Source: DATARH01 sp036008175 | Lineage (GTDB): Bacteria; Pseudomonadota; Alphaproteobacteria; ATCC43930; CGMCC-115725 | NCBI GenBank assembly: GCA_036008175.1 | Contig: DASYOB010000147.1 | Location: 62,001 to 126,000, forward strand | Direction: 5' to 3' | Length of the DNA: 64,000 bases | Part shown: piece by piece, positions 1-8,717 of the stretch | How the letters are laid out: each line of letters starts with the position of its first letter | How positions within the stretch are numbered: position 1 is the first letter of the stretch | Notes under the pieces: model-generated | What the model saw: the letters and a program-made list of their open reading frames with translations, nothing else | What the model was told of the DNA's origin: nothing | The model's database searches: none | Position numbers and translations under genes: made by a program

Positions 1-617
1 GGCACCGCGGCGTAGCGGTGATGATAAAACCGGCGCTTCAGCCGGTGCGGAGCGCGGGCGAGCGCACCGGTGACATCACCGCGCTCGATCGCGAACTCGC
101 CGATCAGATTCGTGCCGTAGCGCTCGTGAATGATCGGCGCGCCGGCATCGAGCGCCGCCATCGGATCGACAAGCGCCGGCAGCTCCTCGAAGTCCGGGAC
201 GACCAGCTCGGCCGCGTCCTCGGCCTGATAGCGGGTCTCGGAGACGATGACGGCGATCGCTTCGCCGACATGCCGGACTTTGTCATGCGCCAGCAGCGGC
301 TCGCTCGGGCCGAGGAATTTGTGTTGGACCACGTTCTGCCATTTGCGCGGCAGGGAGATCTGCCCCTCGGGCACCGGCGGCAGCATCTGCAAAAGCTCGG
401 CGCCGTTCAGCGCCGCCAAAACCCCCGGAGCGGCCAGGGCGCGCGACAGATCGACCGCGCGGATCCGGGCATGCGCGAGCGGGCTGCGCACAAAGACCAC
501 GTGCGCCATTCGCGGCAGCACAAGGTCGGCGACGAACTGCCCCTGCCCGGTCAACAGGCGGCGATCTTCCCGCCGCAACAGCGAGCGTCCGATGTAGGAA
601 GCCGGGTTGTCGTTCAT
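1..617 (-). CDS. Xanthine dehydrogenase/CoxL-type molybdopterin large subunit, N-terminal part (runs off left edge)
   Basis: The reverse strand reads from an ATG at 617 without a stop to base 1, giving about 205 residues of the start of a molybdenum hydroxylase large subunit. The N-terminus shows the family pattern RREDRRLLTGQGQF, then VRSPLAHARI, PGVLAALNG, VRHVGEAIAVIV and DFEELPALVDP, which is the aldehyde oxidase/xanthine dehydrogenase a/b hammerhead domain. These enzymes normally work as a complex with an FAD subunit and a 2Fe-2S subunit and hydroxylate carbon compounds in the cytoplasm. The catalytic domain and partner genes would lie left of the window, so the substrate cannot be inferred. 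Two further homologues lie at 41.2 and 45.3 kb. Confidence 0.9.
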   Translation of the reverse strand, partial: MNDNPASYIGRSLLRREDRRLLTGQGQFVADLVLPRMAHVVFVRSPLAHARIRAVDLSRALAAPGVLAALNGAELLQMLPPVPEGQISLPRKWQNVVQHKFLGPSEPLLAHDKVRHVGEAIAVIVSETRYQAEDAAELVVPDFEELPALVDPMAALDAGAPIIHERYGTNLIGEFAIERGDVTGALARAPHRLKRRFYHHRYAAV

Positions 618-795
618 CGCCTGATCCCCAGAGCACCGCACCGCGAGATCATAATGCGCGAGGCCGCGTGGCTTCCGCTACCGGCTGATAGCCGCAAGCC
701 CCAGGCGCCGGGGAAAAATCGGACAGCAAAAGGCCGGCGCGAGATCGCTCCCGGCCGGCCTCTTCGCCTCCGCAGCGCCGGCTAGCGGGTCGCCA

Positions 796-999
796 TCATC
801 GCGGCAGACTGCCGTTGTTCATCAGCACCTGCTGGTTCAGCGACTCGGCCATGCAGTCGGTCGGGCCGAAGGTCGGGAAGTCCGAATTCGCGCGGGCGTC
901 GTCTTGCGGCCACTGCCACCCGCAACGCGAATGCGCATAGGCCGGCATGCTGAGCGCGAGGATGGCGGCGGCGAGGGCTGTCATCGTGAGGTATTTCAT
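796..999 (-). CDS. Small secreted protein with signal peptide
   Basis: A 67-residue protein beginning MKYLTMTALAAAILALSMP and followed by AYAHS, a typical Sec signal peptide with AxA-type cleavage. The mature part is about 45 residues with two cysteines (SRCGWQW and PTDCMAES) that could form a disulfide. I chose the ATG at 999 because an AAGG lies about 10 bases upstream; a longer frame opens at 1056 and another ATG is at 1008. I do not recognise a family. It follows the leftmost CoxL-type gene's start region by about 180 bases and is probably transcribed on its own. Confidence 0.6.
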   Translation of the reverse strand: MKYLTMTALAAAILALSMPAYAHSRCGWQWPQDDARANSDFPTFGPTDCMAESLNQQVLMNNGSLPR

Positions 1000-1190
1000 C
1001 GGCGTCATACCTTGCTTGGTCTGCGGGGGGGGGCCGCTATTCGAGCGGACCTGCAAATCGAACGGAGGCCTTGATCGCCTGTTCCCTTATGCGCCGAGGA
1101 CGCTAGAGCGCCAGCTCCTCGATCGCCGGATGCGCGATCAGAGGCTGCGAAAACTCCCGTTTCCGGGCGGCCGCGATGTCCGGCCGGGAC

Positions 1191-2063
1191 CTATCCGCCC
1201 GGCGCCAGCATCGCCAAGAGCTTTTCGTCGGGCCGGCGCGAACCATCCGGATTGATCGTCTGGATGCAGACATGGTCGGCGCCGGCGTCCCAATGCTCCT
1301 GGATGCGCTTGCGGATCGCCGCCTCGTCGCCCCAGGCGACATTGGCGTCGATAAACCGGTCGGAACCGCCGCCGAGGAGGTCGTCGCTAAAGCCAAGCCG
1401 CTTCCAGTTGTTGACGTAATTGTCGAGCTGCATGTAAGGCGCCAGCGCCTGCCGCGCCGCCGAACGCGCTTTCTCCGGATCGATTTCGAGCAGCACCCAG
1501 ACCTCGGGGCAGAGCAACTTGCCGGTGCCAAGGATGCGGCGCGCCTCGGCGGTGTGCTCGGGCGGCACATTGTAGGGGTGGGCGCCGTCGGCCAGTTCGG
1601 CCGAAAGCGCCAGCATGCGCGGCCCAAGCGCAGCAAGGATCGTCAGCGGCCGCTCCGGCGGGTCCGGAGCGAGATACGGCGCCAGCTGCATCTCGCGCAG
1701 ATAGGACCGCATCGTCGCGACTGGCTTCCCGTATTCGTGGCCGCGCAGCCCGGTCACCATCGGCACGTGCGATACGCCGATGCCGAGCAGAAAACGGCCA
1801 CCCGACTGCTCGTTGAGCCCACGCTGCCCGTTGGCCATCGCCATCGGGTCGCGGGCGTAGATGTTGGCGATACCCGGCGCGATGATCAGCGATTTGGTGT
1901 TGGCGAGCAGCCAGCTGGAATGTGCCAGCACGTTGCGGCCGCGGCTTTCGGGCAGCCACAGCGCGGCATAGCCCCAGTCTTCGACCCGCTGCGCGAAGAG
2001 GGCTCCCTCCGCCGCGGTCAGCACATCCATCGGCGCCCAGACGCCGAGCTTTCCGAGCTCCAT
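1191..2063 (-). CDS. LLM-class flavin/F420-dependent oxidoreductase
   Basis: A 290-residue luciferase-like monooxygenase family protein. The N-terminus (MELGKLGVWAPMDVL), the run GYAALWLPESRGRN, the YARDPMAMANGQ segment and GGRFLLGIGVSHVPMV match the bacterial luciferase TIM-barrel fold, closest to the TIGR03620-type F420-dependent subgroup. Members oxidise or reduce small organic substrates with FMNH2 or F420. The substrate cannot be told from sequence. The gene is divergent from the MBL hydrolase at 2205 with about 140 bases between them that probably hold both promoters. Confidence 0.85.
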   Translation of the reverse strand: MELGKLGVWAPMDVLTAAEGALFAQRVEDWGYAALWLPESRGRNVLAHSSWLLANTKSLIIAPGIANIYARDPMAMANGQRGLNEQSGGRFLLGIGVSHVPMVTGLRGHEYGKPVATMRSYLREMQLAPYLAPDPPERPLTILAALGPRMLALSAELADGAHPYNVPPEHTAEARRILGTGKLLCPEVWVLLEIDPEKARSAARQALAPYMQLDNYVNNWKRLGFSDDLLGGGSDRFIDANVAWGDEAAIRKRIQEHWDAGADHVCIQTINPDGSRRPDEKLLAMLAPGG

Positions 2064-2204
2064 CGGTACAACTCCTCGATCGCCGCGCCCGTCTGCGGGC
2101 GCATTCTATCTCGATCCGGCTAGCGCCGTTCCGCCCGTTCCACAACCCGGAGCGGACGGCGCATGGTAAGCTAACGGCGGCGACCCTCAACAATCCAGGG
2201 GACC

Positions 2205-3053
2205 ATGTCTACCCGCCTCATCCTGCTCGGCACCAAGGGTGGGCCGCGGCCGACCCCGCAATTCCGCGGCGCGCCGGCGCAGGTCGTCGTAATCGACAAG
2301 GTGCCGTATGTGGTCGATTGCGGCAGCGGCGTCGCCGACAAACTGGTGCTGGCCGGGGTCAAGCTCCCGGATTTGCGACACGTCTTCATCACCCATCATC
2401 ACTCCGACCATGTGCTCGATTACGGCAATTTGCTGCTGCTCGCCTGGGCCGCCGGACTGAAGACGCGAGTGGACACATGGGGACCGCCGCCGCTGGTCGG
2501 CATCACCCGGCTCGCCTTCGCGCTGAACCAGGTCGATATCGAGGTGCGCATCGCCGATGAAGGCCGACCCGACCCGCGTCCGCTCGTCGTCGCTCATGAA
2601 TTCGCCGAGCCGGGACTGGTGATGGAGGATGAGCGGGTGCGGGTCACCGCCGCGATCGTGCCGCACGGCCCGATAAAGCCGGCCTTTGCTTACCGCTTCG
2701 ATAGCGCCGACCGGTCGATCGTGATTTCCGGCGACACTGCCTATTCGGAGGCGCTGATCGAACTCTCCCGGGGCGCCGATGTGCTGGTGCACGAGGCGAT
2801 CTACGCGCCGGCGATCGAGCGGCTGCTGGCGCGCAATCCGAATGCCGCAAATCTGCGCCAGCACCTGCTGCTCGGGCACACGACGCCGGAGGATGCCGGC
2901 CGGGTCGCAACCGCCGCAGGGGTCAAGATGCTGGTGCTGTCGCACCTCGTGCCCGGCGACGACCCGGCAGTCACCGACGAGATTTGGCTCGCCGAGGCGC
3001 GGCGAACCTATGCCGGACCGATTGTCGTCGGCCGCGACCTGATGGAGGTGTGA
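2205..3053 (+). CDS. MBL-fold metallo-hydrolase (RNase Z/arylsulfatase-like)
   Basis: A 282-residue metallo-beta-lactamase-fold hydrolase. The zinc-binding motif HHHSDH is at residues 64-69. Later ligands are visible in the ISGDTAYSE stretch, in VLVHEAIY, and in LLLGHTTPEDAG followed by VLSHLVPGD. The overall layout, starting with a TRLILLGTKGGPRP strand, resembles the RNase Z-like/AtsA branch rather than beta-lactamases. There is no signal peptide, so it should act in the cytoplasm on an ester or phosphodiester bond. Its stop is 6 bases from the convergent CinA-like gene. The substrate is unknown. Confidence 0.85.
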   Translation: MSTRLILLGTKGGPRPTPQFRGAPAQVVVIDKVPYVVDCGSGVADKLVLAGVKLPDLRHVFITHHHSDHVLDYGNLLLLAWAAGLKTRVDTWGPPPLVGITRLAFALNQVDIEVRIADEGRPDPRPLVVAHEFAEPGLVMEDERVRVTAAIVPHGPIKPAFAYRFDSADRSIVISGDTAYSEALIELSRGADVLVHEAIYAPAIERLLARNPNAANLRQHLLLGHTTPEDAGRVATAAGVKMLVLSHLVPGDDPAVTDEIWLAEARRTYAGPIVVGRDLMEV

Positions 3054-3059
3054 GCGGCG

Positions 3060-3551
3060 TCAGCCGAGGCATTTCTCCAGGAGATCCAGCGCCGCCACCG
3101 AGAACGCGCGCATGTTGCCGACGCGATCGGCCTTGCCGGTCTCGACCGTGATCGCCCGCTCGACCCGGCCAAGGACGGCGATGCAGGAATGCCCGGGATT
3201 GTGGCCGTAGCGGCTGCCGGTCGGCCCGGCGGTGCCGGTCTCGCCCAGGGACCAGGTCGTGCCGAGCCGCTCCTTGATCTTGCGCGCGAACAGCATCGCG
3301 TAAGGCTCGGTCGATGGCGTGATGCCGGTCAGCGCGGCGAATTCTTCTTCGGTGACGCGCAGCAACTCGGTGCGCGAGGCGCGCGTGTAGACGACCGCGC
3401 CGCCCATGAAGTAGGCCGAGGCGCCGGCGACCGCGAGCAATGCCGCCGAAACAAGCCCGGCGGTCGAGGATTCGGCGATCGAGATGGTTTCGCCGCGCGC
3501 CTTCAGAATGGCGCCGATGCGTTCCGCCTGGGGCAACAGTTCCTGTATCAT
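3060..3551 (-). CDS. CinA C-terminal domain protein (nicotinamide-nucleotide amidohydrolase, PncC type)
   Basis: A 163-residue stand-alone CinA C-terminal domain, the usual length for PncC proteins, which deamidate NMN to nicotinate mononucleotide in pyridine nucleotide salvage. The AESSTAGLVSAALL motif stands where AES-x-TGG is usual, and ETGTAGPTGSRYG replaces the common GIAGPGG loop, so the active-site loops are variant. It lacks the N-terminal MoaB-like domain of full CinA. It is convergent with the MBL gene. A second, fused CinA-like domain is at 51.5-52.7 kb. Confidence 0.8.
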   Translation of the reverse strand: MIQELLPQAERIGAILKARGETISIAESSTAGLVSAALLAVAGASAYFMGGAVVYTRASRTELLRVTEEEFAALTGITPSTEPYAMLFARKIKERLGTTWSLGETGTAGPTGSRYGHNPGHSCIAVLGRVERAITVETGKADRVGNMRAFSVAALDLLEKCLG

Positions 3552-3647
3552 CCCGCGCCTCCGTGTTGGGCCGGGGCGGAACCTTCTCAGGTCAGCCCAC
3601 CGTTTAGCAAGGCCCGGAACTCTGATACCCGCGAAAGGACGCCGGTG

Positions 3648-4427
3648 ATGGGCTACGAGACCATCTTGTACGAGGAGGACGGCCCGGTCGGGACCCTGAC
3701 GCTAAACCGGCCCGATGACGGCAACATGTTCACCGCCGCCATGTGCCACGAGGTGCGCGACTGCATCAACGAGATCAGGCGCGAGACCCGAACCCGAATC
3801 CTGGTCATCACCGGCGCCGGCGACCGCTTCTTCTGCATCGGCGGGCGCAAGGAAGGGATGGAGGACACGCTGCTTTACCCCGGCGTGCTGCCGACCCTCG
3901 ACATGTATGAGAGCATCGAGCGGTTGCAGAAGCCGGTCATCGCCTCGGTCAACGGCTACGCGGTCGGCGGCGGCAACGTCTTGCAGGTCATGTGCGACAT
4001 CACCATCGCCAAGGAAAGCGCCATTTTCCGCCAGGTCGGGCCGATGATGGGCAGCTTCGACGCCGGCTTCGGCACCTGGTATCTCGAAGACCTGGTCGGC
4101 AAGAAGAAGGCGAAGGAGCTCTGGTTCCGCAACCCGCGCATGACCGCACGCGAGGCGTTGGAATTGGGCATGATCAACCAGGTCGTGCCGGATGCGGAGC
4201 TGGCCGCGGCGACGCGGGAGATGGCGCTGGAGATCGCCGAGCGCGGCGCCTTCGCGCTGGCGGCGATCAAGACCGCGTTCAGCGCCCGGCATGGCGGGGT
4301 CGGCGGCCTCGCCCGCCTGGCGCACGACCTCCTCCTGCGCGGCTATCTCGACAGCGAGGAGTCGCACGAGCTGGGAGAGGCGTTCCGGGAGCGCCGCAAA
4401 CCCGACCCGAGCAAATTCGGGCATTAA
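3648..4427 (+). CDS. Crotonase-family protein, MenB/BadI-like
   Basis: A 259-residue enoyl-CoA hydratase/isomerase superfamily protein. I chose the ATG at 3648 because GAAAGGA lies about 8 bases upstream; the open frame extends further left without protein-like sequence. The oxyanion-hole region VNGYAVGGGNVLQ and the segment GSFDAGFGTWYLEDLVGKKK followed by AKELWFRNPRMTAREALELG look most like MenB and ring-opening 2-ketocyclohexanecarboxyl-CoA hydrolases such as BadI, where this loop shapes the CoA-ester site. The glutamates used by ordinary hydratases are absent. With the ligase, hydratase and dehydrogenase at 6.2-9.9 kb it may take part in alicyclic or aromatic acid breakdown; that is inference. 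Confidence 0.8.
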   Translation: MGYETILYEEDGPVGTLTLNRPDDGNMFTAAMCHEVRDCINEIRRETRTRILVITGAGDRFFCIGGRKEGMEDTLLYPGVLPTLDMYESIERLQKPVIASVNGYAVGGGNVLQVMCDITIAKESAIFRQVGPMMGSFDAGFGTWYLEDLVGKKKAKELWFRNPRMTAREALELGMINQVVPDAELAAATREMALEIAERGAFALAAIKTAFSARHGGVGGLARLAHDLLLRGYLDSEESHELGEAFRERRKPDPSKFGH

Positions 4428-4575
4428 GACCAGCGGCGCCGCACCCAAATTCCATGCTAGGTGCACCAGTGAACGGGTTGCCGTGCCGTCCGATACGCTG
4501 CTGACGTTTCTAGATCAGGATCAGAGCGGCAGGACCAGAGCAGCCGGGAGCCCGCCCTGGACAGGAGGAACCCCC

Positions 4576-5517
4576 ATGCAGGACCCGGTCGCCGTTTGGC
4601 CCGATCTGCCGTATTCCAGCTGGAGCGATACCGCGCGGACATTGCAGCTCTGGACCCAGATCGTTGGCAAGGTGCGGCTGACGCTGACGCCCTGGCTCAA
4701 CCATGGCTGGCAGGTCCCGCTCTACGTTACCGCCCGCGGGCTCGGCACGTCACCGATCCCGGTCGGCAACGAAATCCTTGAGCTCGAATTCGATTTCCTC
4801 AGCCACCAGCTCGTCGGGCGGACCAGCCAAGGCAAGAAAGAGAGCGTTCCCCTCCAGCCGCAAGCAGTCGCCGAGTTCTATCGCCGAGCCATGGACCTGC
4901 TGAGCGGCCTGGGCATCGCGGTCCGCGTTCATGAAATGCCGAACGAGATGCCGAACCCAATCCGGTTTTCGCAGGACCGTAGCCATGCAAGCTATGATGC
5001 CGAAGCGGCCCACAGCTTCTGGCGCGCGCTCATCCAGGTCGATCGCCTCTTCAAGCTCTTCCGCACCGGCTTTCTGGGGAAGGCGAGCCCCGTCCATTTC
5101 TTCTGGGGCAGCTTCGATCTCGCGGTGACCCGTTTCTCGGGGCGGACAGCCCCGCCTCACCCGGGCGGCGTGCCCGGGCTGCCCGATGCGGTCACCCGCG
5201 AGGCTTATTCGCACGAGGTGAGCAGCGCCGGGTTCTGGCCTGGAAACGAGGGCTTCCCGCACGCTGCGTTTTACTCCTACGCCTACCCCGAGCTGGCTGA
5301 CTTTCGTCACCAATCGGTAACGCCGGGCGCCCGCTTCGATGCGACGCTCGGCGAGTTCATCCTGCCTTACGACGTGGTCCGCGCAGCCGCGGATCCCGAC
5401 GCTTTGTTGCTGGATTTTCTGTCCACGACCTATGCGGCCGCAGCCGAGACCGGCGGCTGGGACCGCGCGGCGCTCGAATGTCCTATTGGCGTTCCGGGCC
5501 AGGCGCGGCGGGTCTAA
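4576..5517 (+). CDS. DUF5996 family protein
   Basis: A 313-residue protein starting MQDPVAVWPDLPYSSWSDT. An AGGAGGA about 7 bases before the ATG at 4576 fixes the start. Signatures include TLQLWTQIVGKVRLTLTPWL, NHGWQVPLYVTARGLGTSPI, FEFDFLSHQ-like beta strands and HFFWGSFDLAVTRFSGRTAP, all typical of the DUF5996 family, whose function is unknown. There is no signal peptide or membrane segment. It stands alone between the crotonase and the toxin-antitoxin pair. Confidence 0.8.
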   Translation: MQDPVAVWPDLPYSSWSDTARTLQLWTQIVGKVRLTLTPWLNHGWQVPLYVTARGLGTSPIPVGNEILELEFDFLSHQLVGRTSQGKKESVPLQPQAVAEFYRRAMDLLSGLGIAVRVHEMPNEMPNPIRFSQDRSHASYDAEAAHSFWRALIQVDRLFKLFRTGFLGKASPVHFFWGSFDLAVTRFSGRTAPPHPGGVPGLPDAVTREAYSHEVSSAGFWPGNEGFPHAAFYSYAYPELADFRHQSVTPGARFDATLGEFILPYDVVRAAADPDALLLDFLSTTYAAAAETGGWDRAALECPIGVPGQARRV

Positions 5518-5609
5518 AAGATTGCCGACGGCAGGGGTTGGGGACAGAAAAGAGCATGACCGATGCCCTCCTCTCCCCGCATAACCGGATGCAGCGCTCT
5601 CGCAAAGCT

Positions 5610-5906
5610 TCAGGGGAAACGGTCCGACCACCGTTGGGCGCTGTGCAGCACGGTGATGATCTGGACGACATCGCTTTTGACCCGATAGGGAATGATGTAC
5701 GGCGTACTGGGAATCACGAGTTCGCGCGTGTCCGCTACGCGACCCGGGCGACCGATGGCGGGAGACGCCGCCAAACGCTCTACCGCCGTTCGAATGCGCT
5801 CGATCATGCACGCTGCCGCGGCTGGGTTGTCCGCGGCGATCCGCTCGCGGATGTCCTCAAGCCGGCGAAAATATCTCGCAGAATATTGGAGGCGGCGAGG
5901 CGTCAC
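5610..5906 (-). CDS. Type II toxin, RelE/ParE family
   Basis: A 98-residue RelE/ParE-fold protein. The order YSARYFRRLEDIRERIA, then RTAVERLAASPAIGRPGRV, then RELVIPSTPYIIPYRV and VVQIITVLHSAQRW is the standard ParE layout of two helices followed by a beta sheet, including the closing histidine-containing H-S/A-x-R-x-W motif. ParE toxins poison gyrase and RelE toxins cleave mRNA; the sequence alone does not decide. The start ATGA overlaps the stop of the antitoxin gene by 4 bases, so the two are translationally coupled. Confidence 0.85.
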   Translation of the reverse strand: MTPRRLQYSARYFRRLEDIRERIAADNPAAAACMIERIRTAVERLAASPAIGRPGRVADTRELVIPSTPYIIPYRVKSDVVQIITVLHSAQRWSDRFP

Positions 5907-6193
5907 AGCGGCTGCAACAGCCGCCTATACCGCTCCTCGGCCTCTTCCTCGGACAGCACTTCGCCGGCATCGAGCTCGGCGATGCCGGCCTCGAGCTCGG
6001 CGATCTGCCATTCGTTCAGCTCGACATACGCGGCAATGGCTTCTGCCGCGAGGTACGACTTCGAGCGCTTGGTGGTACGAGACAGCGCTTCGAGCTTCGC
6101 CTTCAGCGCCGCATCAATCCGCGCCGTTACGACTGTGCTATCGGCTGCGCTCACGCGACGATGCTCCGGCTGATTTGATTCGTGTGTATACAT
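5903..6193 (-). CDS. Antitoxin, ribbon-helix-helix (CopG/ParD-like)
   Basis: A 96-residue protein if it starts at the ATG at 6193. The central segment STVVTARIDAALKAKLEALS followed by RTTKRSKSYLAAEAIAAYV is a ribbon-helix-helix DNA-binding domain. The C-terminal third is acidic (ELDAGEVLSEEEAEERYRRL), as expected for the part that wraps and neutralises the toxin. It is first in the operon and very likely represses its own promoter. A shorter start near 6160 is possible. The ATG lies only about 25 bases from the divergent acyl-CoA ligase start, so repressor binding here could also affect that operon. Confidence 0.8.
   Translation of the reverse strand: MYTHESNQPEHRRVSAADSTVVTARIDAALKAKLEALSRTTKRSKSYLAAEAIAAYVELNEWQIAELEAGIAELDAGEVLSEEEAEERYRRLLQPL
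6185..6192. promoter_or_regulatory. Palindrome in the divergent antitoxin/ligase promoter region
   Basis: TGTATACA is a perfect 8-bp palindrome overlapping the antitoxin start codon, in the short gap to the divergent ligase gene. Ribbon-helix-helix antitoxins bind short palindromes in their own promoters, so this is a candidate operator. The motif is short and could be chance. Confidence 0.3.
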
Positions 6194-6218
6194 TTGCTCC
6201 AGAATGGTCAAGGAACGG

Positions 6219-7928
6219 ATGACCAACACGATCCTGACCCTGCATGACCCGGAGGCAGCCGCGCGCTATTACGCCGAGGGGCTGTGGTGCCGGGACACGC
6301 TCTACACGCTGCTGACGGAGCACGCGGCGCGACGGCCGGAGGCGTTCGCGCTGCGCGACGGGGCGCAGCGGCTCTCCCGGGCGGCGCTCTTGAAGCTGGT
6401 CGATGCGGTCGCCGCCGATCTCGATGCCGCCGGGCTGAAGCGGGGCGAGCGGGTCGCGGTGTGGCTGCCGAGCTGTGTCGAAGCCGTCGCGGTGCTGCTC
6501 GCCTGCTCGCGCAATGGCTACGTCTGCAACCCGTCCTTGCACCGCAACTATACGGTCGCCGAGATCGTCGAATTGCTGGCCCGCACCCGCGCTACCGCGC
6601 TGTTCGCGCAGCGAGGCTACGGTGCCGACGCGAATACCGCCGACATTTTCACCGCGGTCGCCGAACTGCCCAACCTGCGCCGGGTCTACGCGCGCGGCGA
6701 TGCCGGACCAGCGACAAAGGCGGAGCCGTTCCCCGACCCGGACAGCGCGCGACCTTTGCCGGCCATTGAGACCAACCCGGACAAGGTCACCTATCTCGCG
6801 TTCACCTCCGGCACCACCGGCACGCCGAAGGGCGTTATGCATTCGGACAACACTTTGCTCGCCAATGCCCGCGCGATGGTCGAGGACTGGCAGCACGACG
6901 AGACGACGATCCTCTTATCGCTCAGCCCGATGAGCCATCACATCGCCGCCGTCGCGCTGGCGCAGGCGATCGCGGCCGGCATGGAATTGGTGGTCAACGA
7001 CCCGCCGCCAAATGGTAAGGATGGCGGCAAGACACCGCTCGACTGGCTCCTCGAAACCGGCGCGACCTATGTGATGGGCGTGCCGACCCACGCGATGGAC
7101 ATCCTCGCCGAGATGCGCCAGCGCCGACTCGACAAGCTGGGCGCCGTAAAAACGTTCTACATGGCCGGCTCGCCGATCCCGCGCGAGGTCGCGCAGGCGT
7201 TTCTCGATCGCGGCGTCACCCCGCAAAACGTCTACGGCATGAGCGAGAACAGCTCGCACCAATACACCTTGCCCACCGACATTCCGGAAACGATCGTCGC
7301 CACCTGCGGCCGCGCTTGCCGTGCGTATGAGATCCAACTGTGGAACCAGGAAAACCCCGATCAGGAAGTGGCGCCCGGCGAGATCGGCGATATCGGCGGG
7401 CGCGGCGCCTGCCTGATGCTCGGCTATTTCGACAACCAGCAGGCGACCGAGGAGTCGTTCAACCGTTCCGGCTGGTTCATGTCCGGCGATCTCGGCCGGG
7501 TCGATGCGAACGGCAATCTGGAGATCGTCGGCCGCAAGAAGGATCTGATCATCCGCGGCGGCCACAACATTCACCCGGCGCGGATCGAGGACCTGGCGAT
7601 GCGTCATCCGGCGGTGGCGCGCTGCGCCGCGTTTCCGGTGGCGGACTACCGGCTCGGCGAAAAGGTCTGCCTGTCGGTGATCTTTCACGATGGCGACGGC
7701 GCCGAGCCCGACGAACTCTTGGCGCATCTGCACGCATCCGGGCTGTCGCGCTACGACATGCCGGAGTATTTCATTGCGATGACCGCCTATCCGTTGACCG
7801 CGAGCGGCAAGATCCTGAAGCGCGAGCTGGTCGAATGGGCGCGAGCCGGGCGCATCCGGCCATTGCCGGTGCGCTGGACCGACCCGGCGGCTGATCGCGG
7901 GGCGCGCCAGCACGTTGAGGAGGCTTGA
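6219..7928 (+). CDS. AMP-dependent acyl-CoA synthetase/ligase (AliA-like)
   Basis: A 569-residue ANL-superfamily ligase that adenylates a carboxylic acid and transfers it to CoA. The AMP-binding loop TSGTTGTPKG is near residue 192, SGDLGRVD near 421, the hinge/A8 motif GRKKDLIIRGGHNI near 437, and the C-terminal adenylation lysine in ASGKILKREL near 527. AAGGA before the ATG at 6219 favours this start over the in-frame ATG at 6204. Similarity in the N-terminal part is to cyclohexanecarboxylate-CoA ligases and fatty acid ligases; the substrate is inference. It leads an operon: the hydratase begins 3 bases after its stop. Confidence 0.88.
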   Translation: MTNTILTLHDPEAAARYYAEGLWCRDTLYTLLTEHAARRPEAFALRDGAQRLSRAALLKLVDAVAADLDAAGLKRGERVAVWLPSCVEAVAVLLACSRNGYVCNPSLHRNYTVAEIVELLARTRATALFAQRGYGADANTADIFTAVAELPNLRRVYARGDAGPATKAEPFPDPDSARPLPAIETNPDKVTYLAFTSGTTGTPKGVMHSDNTLLANARAMVEDWQHDETTILLSLSPMSHHIAAVALAQAIAAGMELVVNDPPPNGKDGGKTPLDWLLETGATYVMGVPTHAMDILAEMRQRRLDKLGAVKTFYMAGSPIPREVAQAFLDRGVTPQNVYGMSENSSHQYTLPTDIPETIVATCGRACRAYEIQLWNQENPDQEVAPGEIGDIGGRGACLMLGYFDNQQATEESFNRSGWFMSGDLGRVDANGNLEIVGRKKDLIIRGGHNIHPARIEDLAMRHPAVARCAAFPVADYRLGEKVCLSVIFHDGDGAEPDELLAHLHASGLSRYDMPEYFIAMTAYPLTASGKILKRELVEWARAGRIRPLPVRWTDPAADRGARQHVEEA

Positions 7929-7931
7929 GCC

Positions 7932-8699
7932 ATGGCGATCCATATGAGCCGCATCGACGAGCTGGCGCTGATCACGCTCGACCGACCGGAAGCGCTGAAC
8001 GCGCTAAGCTTCGGGCAATTGCACGATCTGAACCGTCTGCTCGATACGATCGCCGACAGCGATGCGCGGGCGCTGCTGGTCACCGGATCCGGCGACCGCG
8101 CCTTCTCCGCCGGCGCCGACATCAAGGAGCTGATGGACCGCACCCTCGTCGAGCAGCGCGCCGGCGCGACGCTCGGCCAGTCGGTGCTGGCCAAGCTCGA
8201 TCAGTTGCCAATGCCGTCGATTGCGCTGATCAACGGCTACGCCTTCGGCGGCGGCCTCGAACTGGCGCTCGCCTGCACCTTCCGCCTGGCCGCGCCGAGC
8301 GCCAAGCTCGGCTTCCCCGAGATCAAGCTCGGCCTCATCCCCGGCTATGGCGGGACGCAGCGGCTGCCGCGCCTCGTCGGCGAGGCGCGCGCCACCGAGC
8401 TGATCCTGACCGGCCGCACGGTCGAGGCCGACGAGGCCGAGCGCATCGGCCTCGTCAACAAGGTGGTCGAGGGCGATCTGTTCGAGGCCGGCCAGGCCTT
8501 TGCCCGCGAGATGACCGGCTACAGCCTGCCGGTCTTGGGGCTGGCGCGCGACGCGATCCGCCGGGCGCATGATCTGCCATTGCATGACGGGCTCAAGATC
8601 GAGGCCGATCTCTCGACCCTCGCCTTCCAGACCGCCGACGCCGTCGAGGGCATGACCGCCTTTATCGAGAAGCGCAAAGCCGTGTTCAAGGATGGGTGA
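7932..8699 (+). CDS. Enoyl-CoA hydratase/isomerase
   Basis: A 255-residue crotonase. FSAGADIKEL binds the CoA nucleotide; INGYAFGGGLELALACTFRL with the catalytic glutamate in GGGLE, and GFPEIKLGLIPGYGGTQRL with the second glutamate, are both intact, so it should be an active hydratase that adds water across a 2-enoyl-CoA. It sits between the ligase (3-base gap) and the acyl-CoA dehydrogenase (18-base gap), so activation, dehydrogenation and hydration are encoded together. BadK-like function for a cyclic acyl-CoA is possible but unproven. Confidence 0.9.
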   Translation: MAIHMSRIDELALITLDRPEALNALSFGQLHDLNRLLDTIADSDARALLVTGSGDRAFSAGADIKELMDRTLVEQRAGATLGQSVLAKLDQLPMPSIALINGYAFGGGLELALACTFRLAAPSAKLGFPEIKLGLIPGYGGTQRLPRLVGEARATELILTGRTVEADEAERIGLVNKVVEGDLFEAGQAFAREMTGYSLPVLGLARDAIRRAHDLPLHDGLKIEADLSTLAFQTADAVEGMTAFIEKRKAVFKDG

Positions 8700-8717
8700 G
8701 GCTGCGACTATCGGCGA

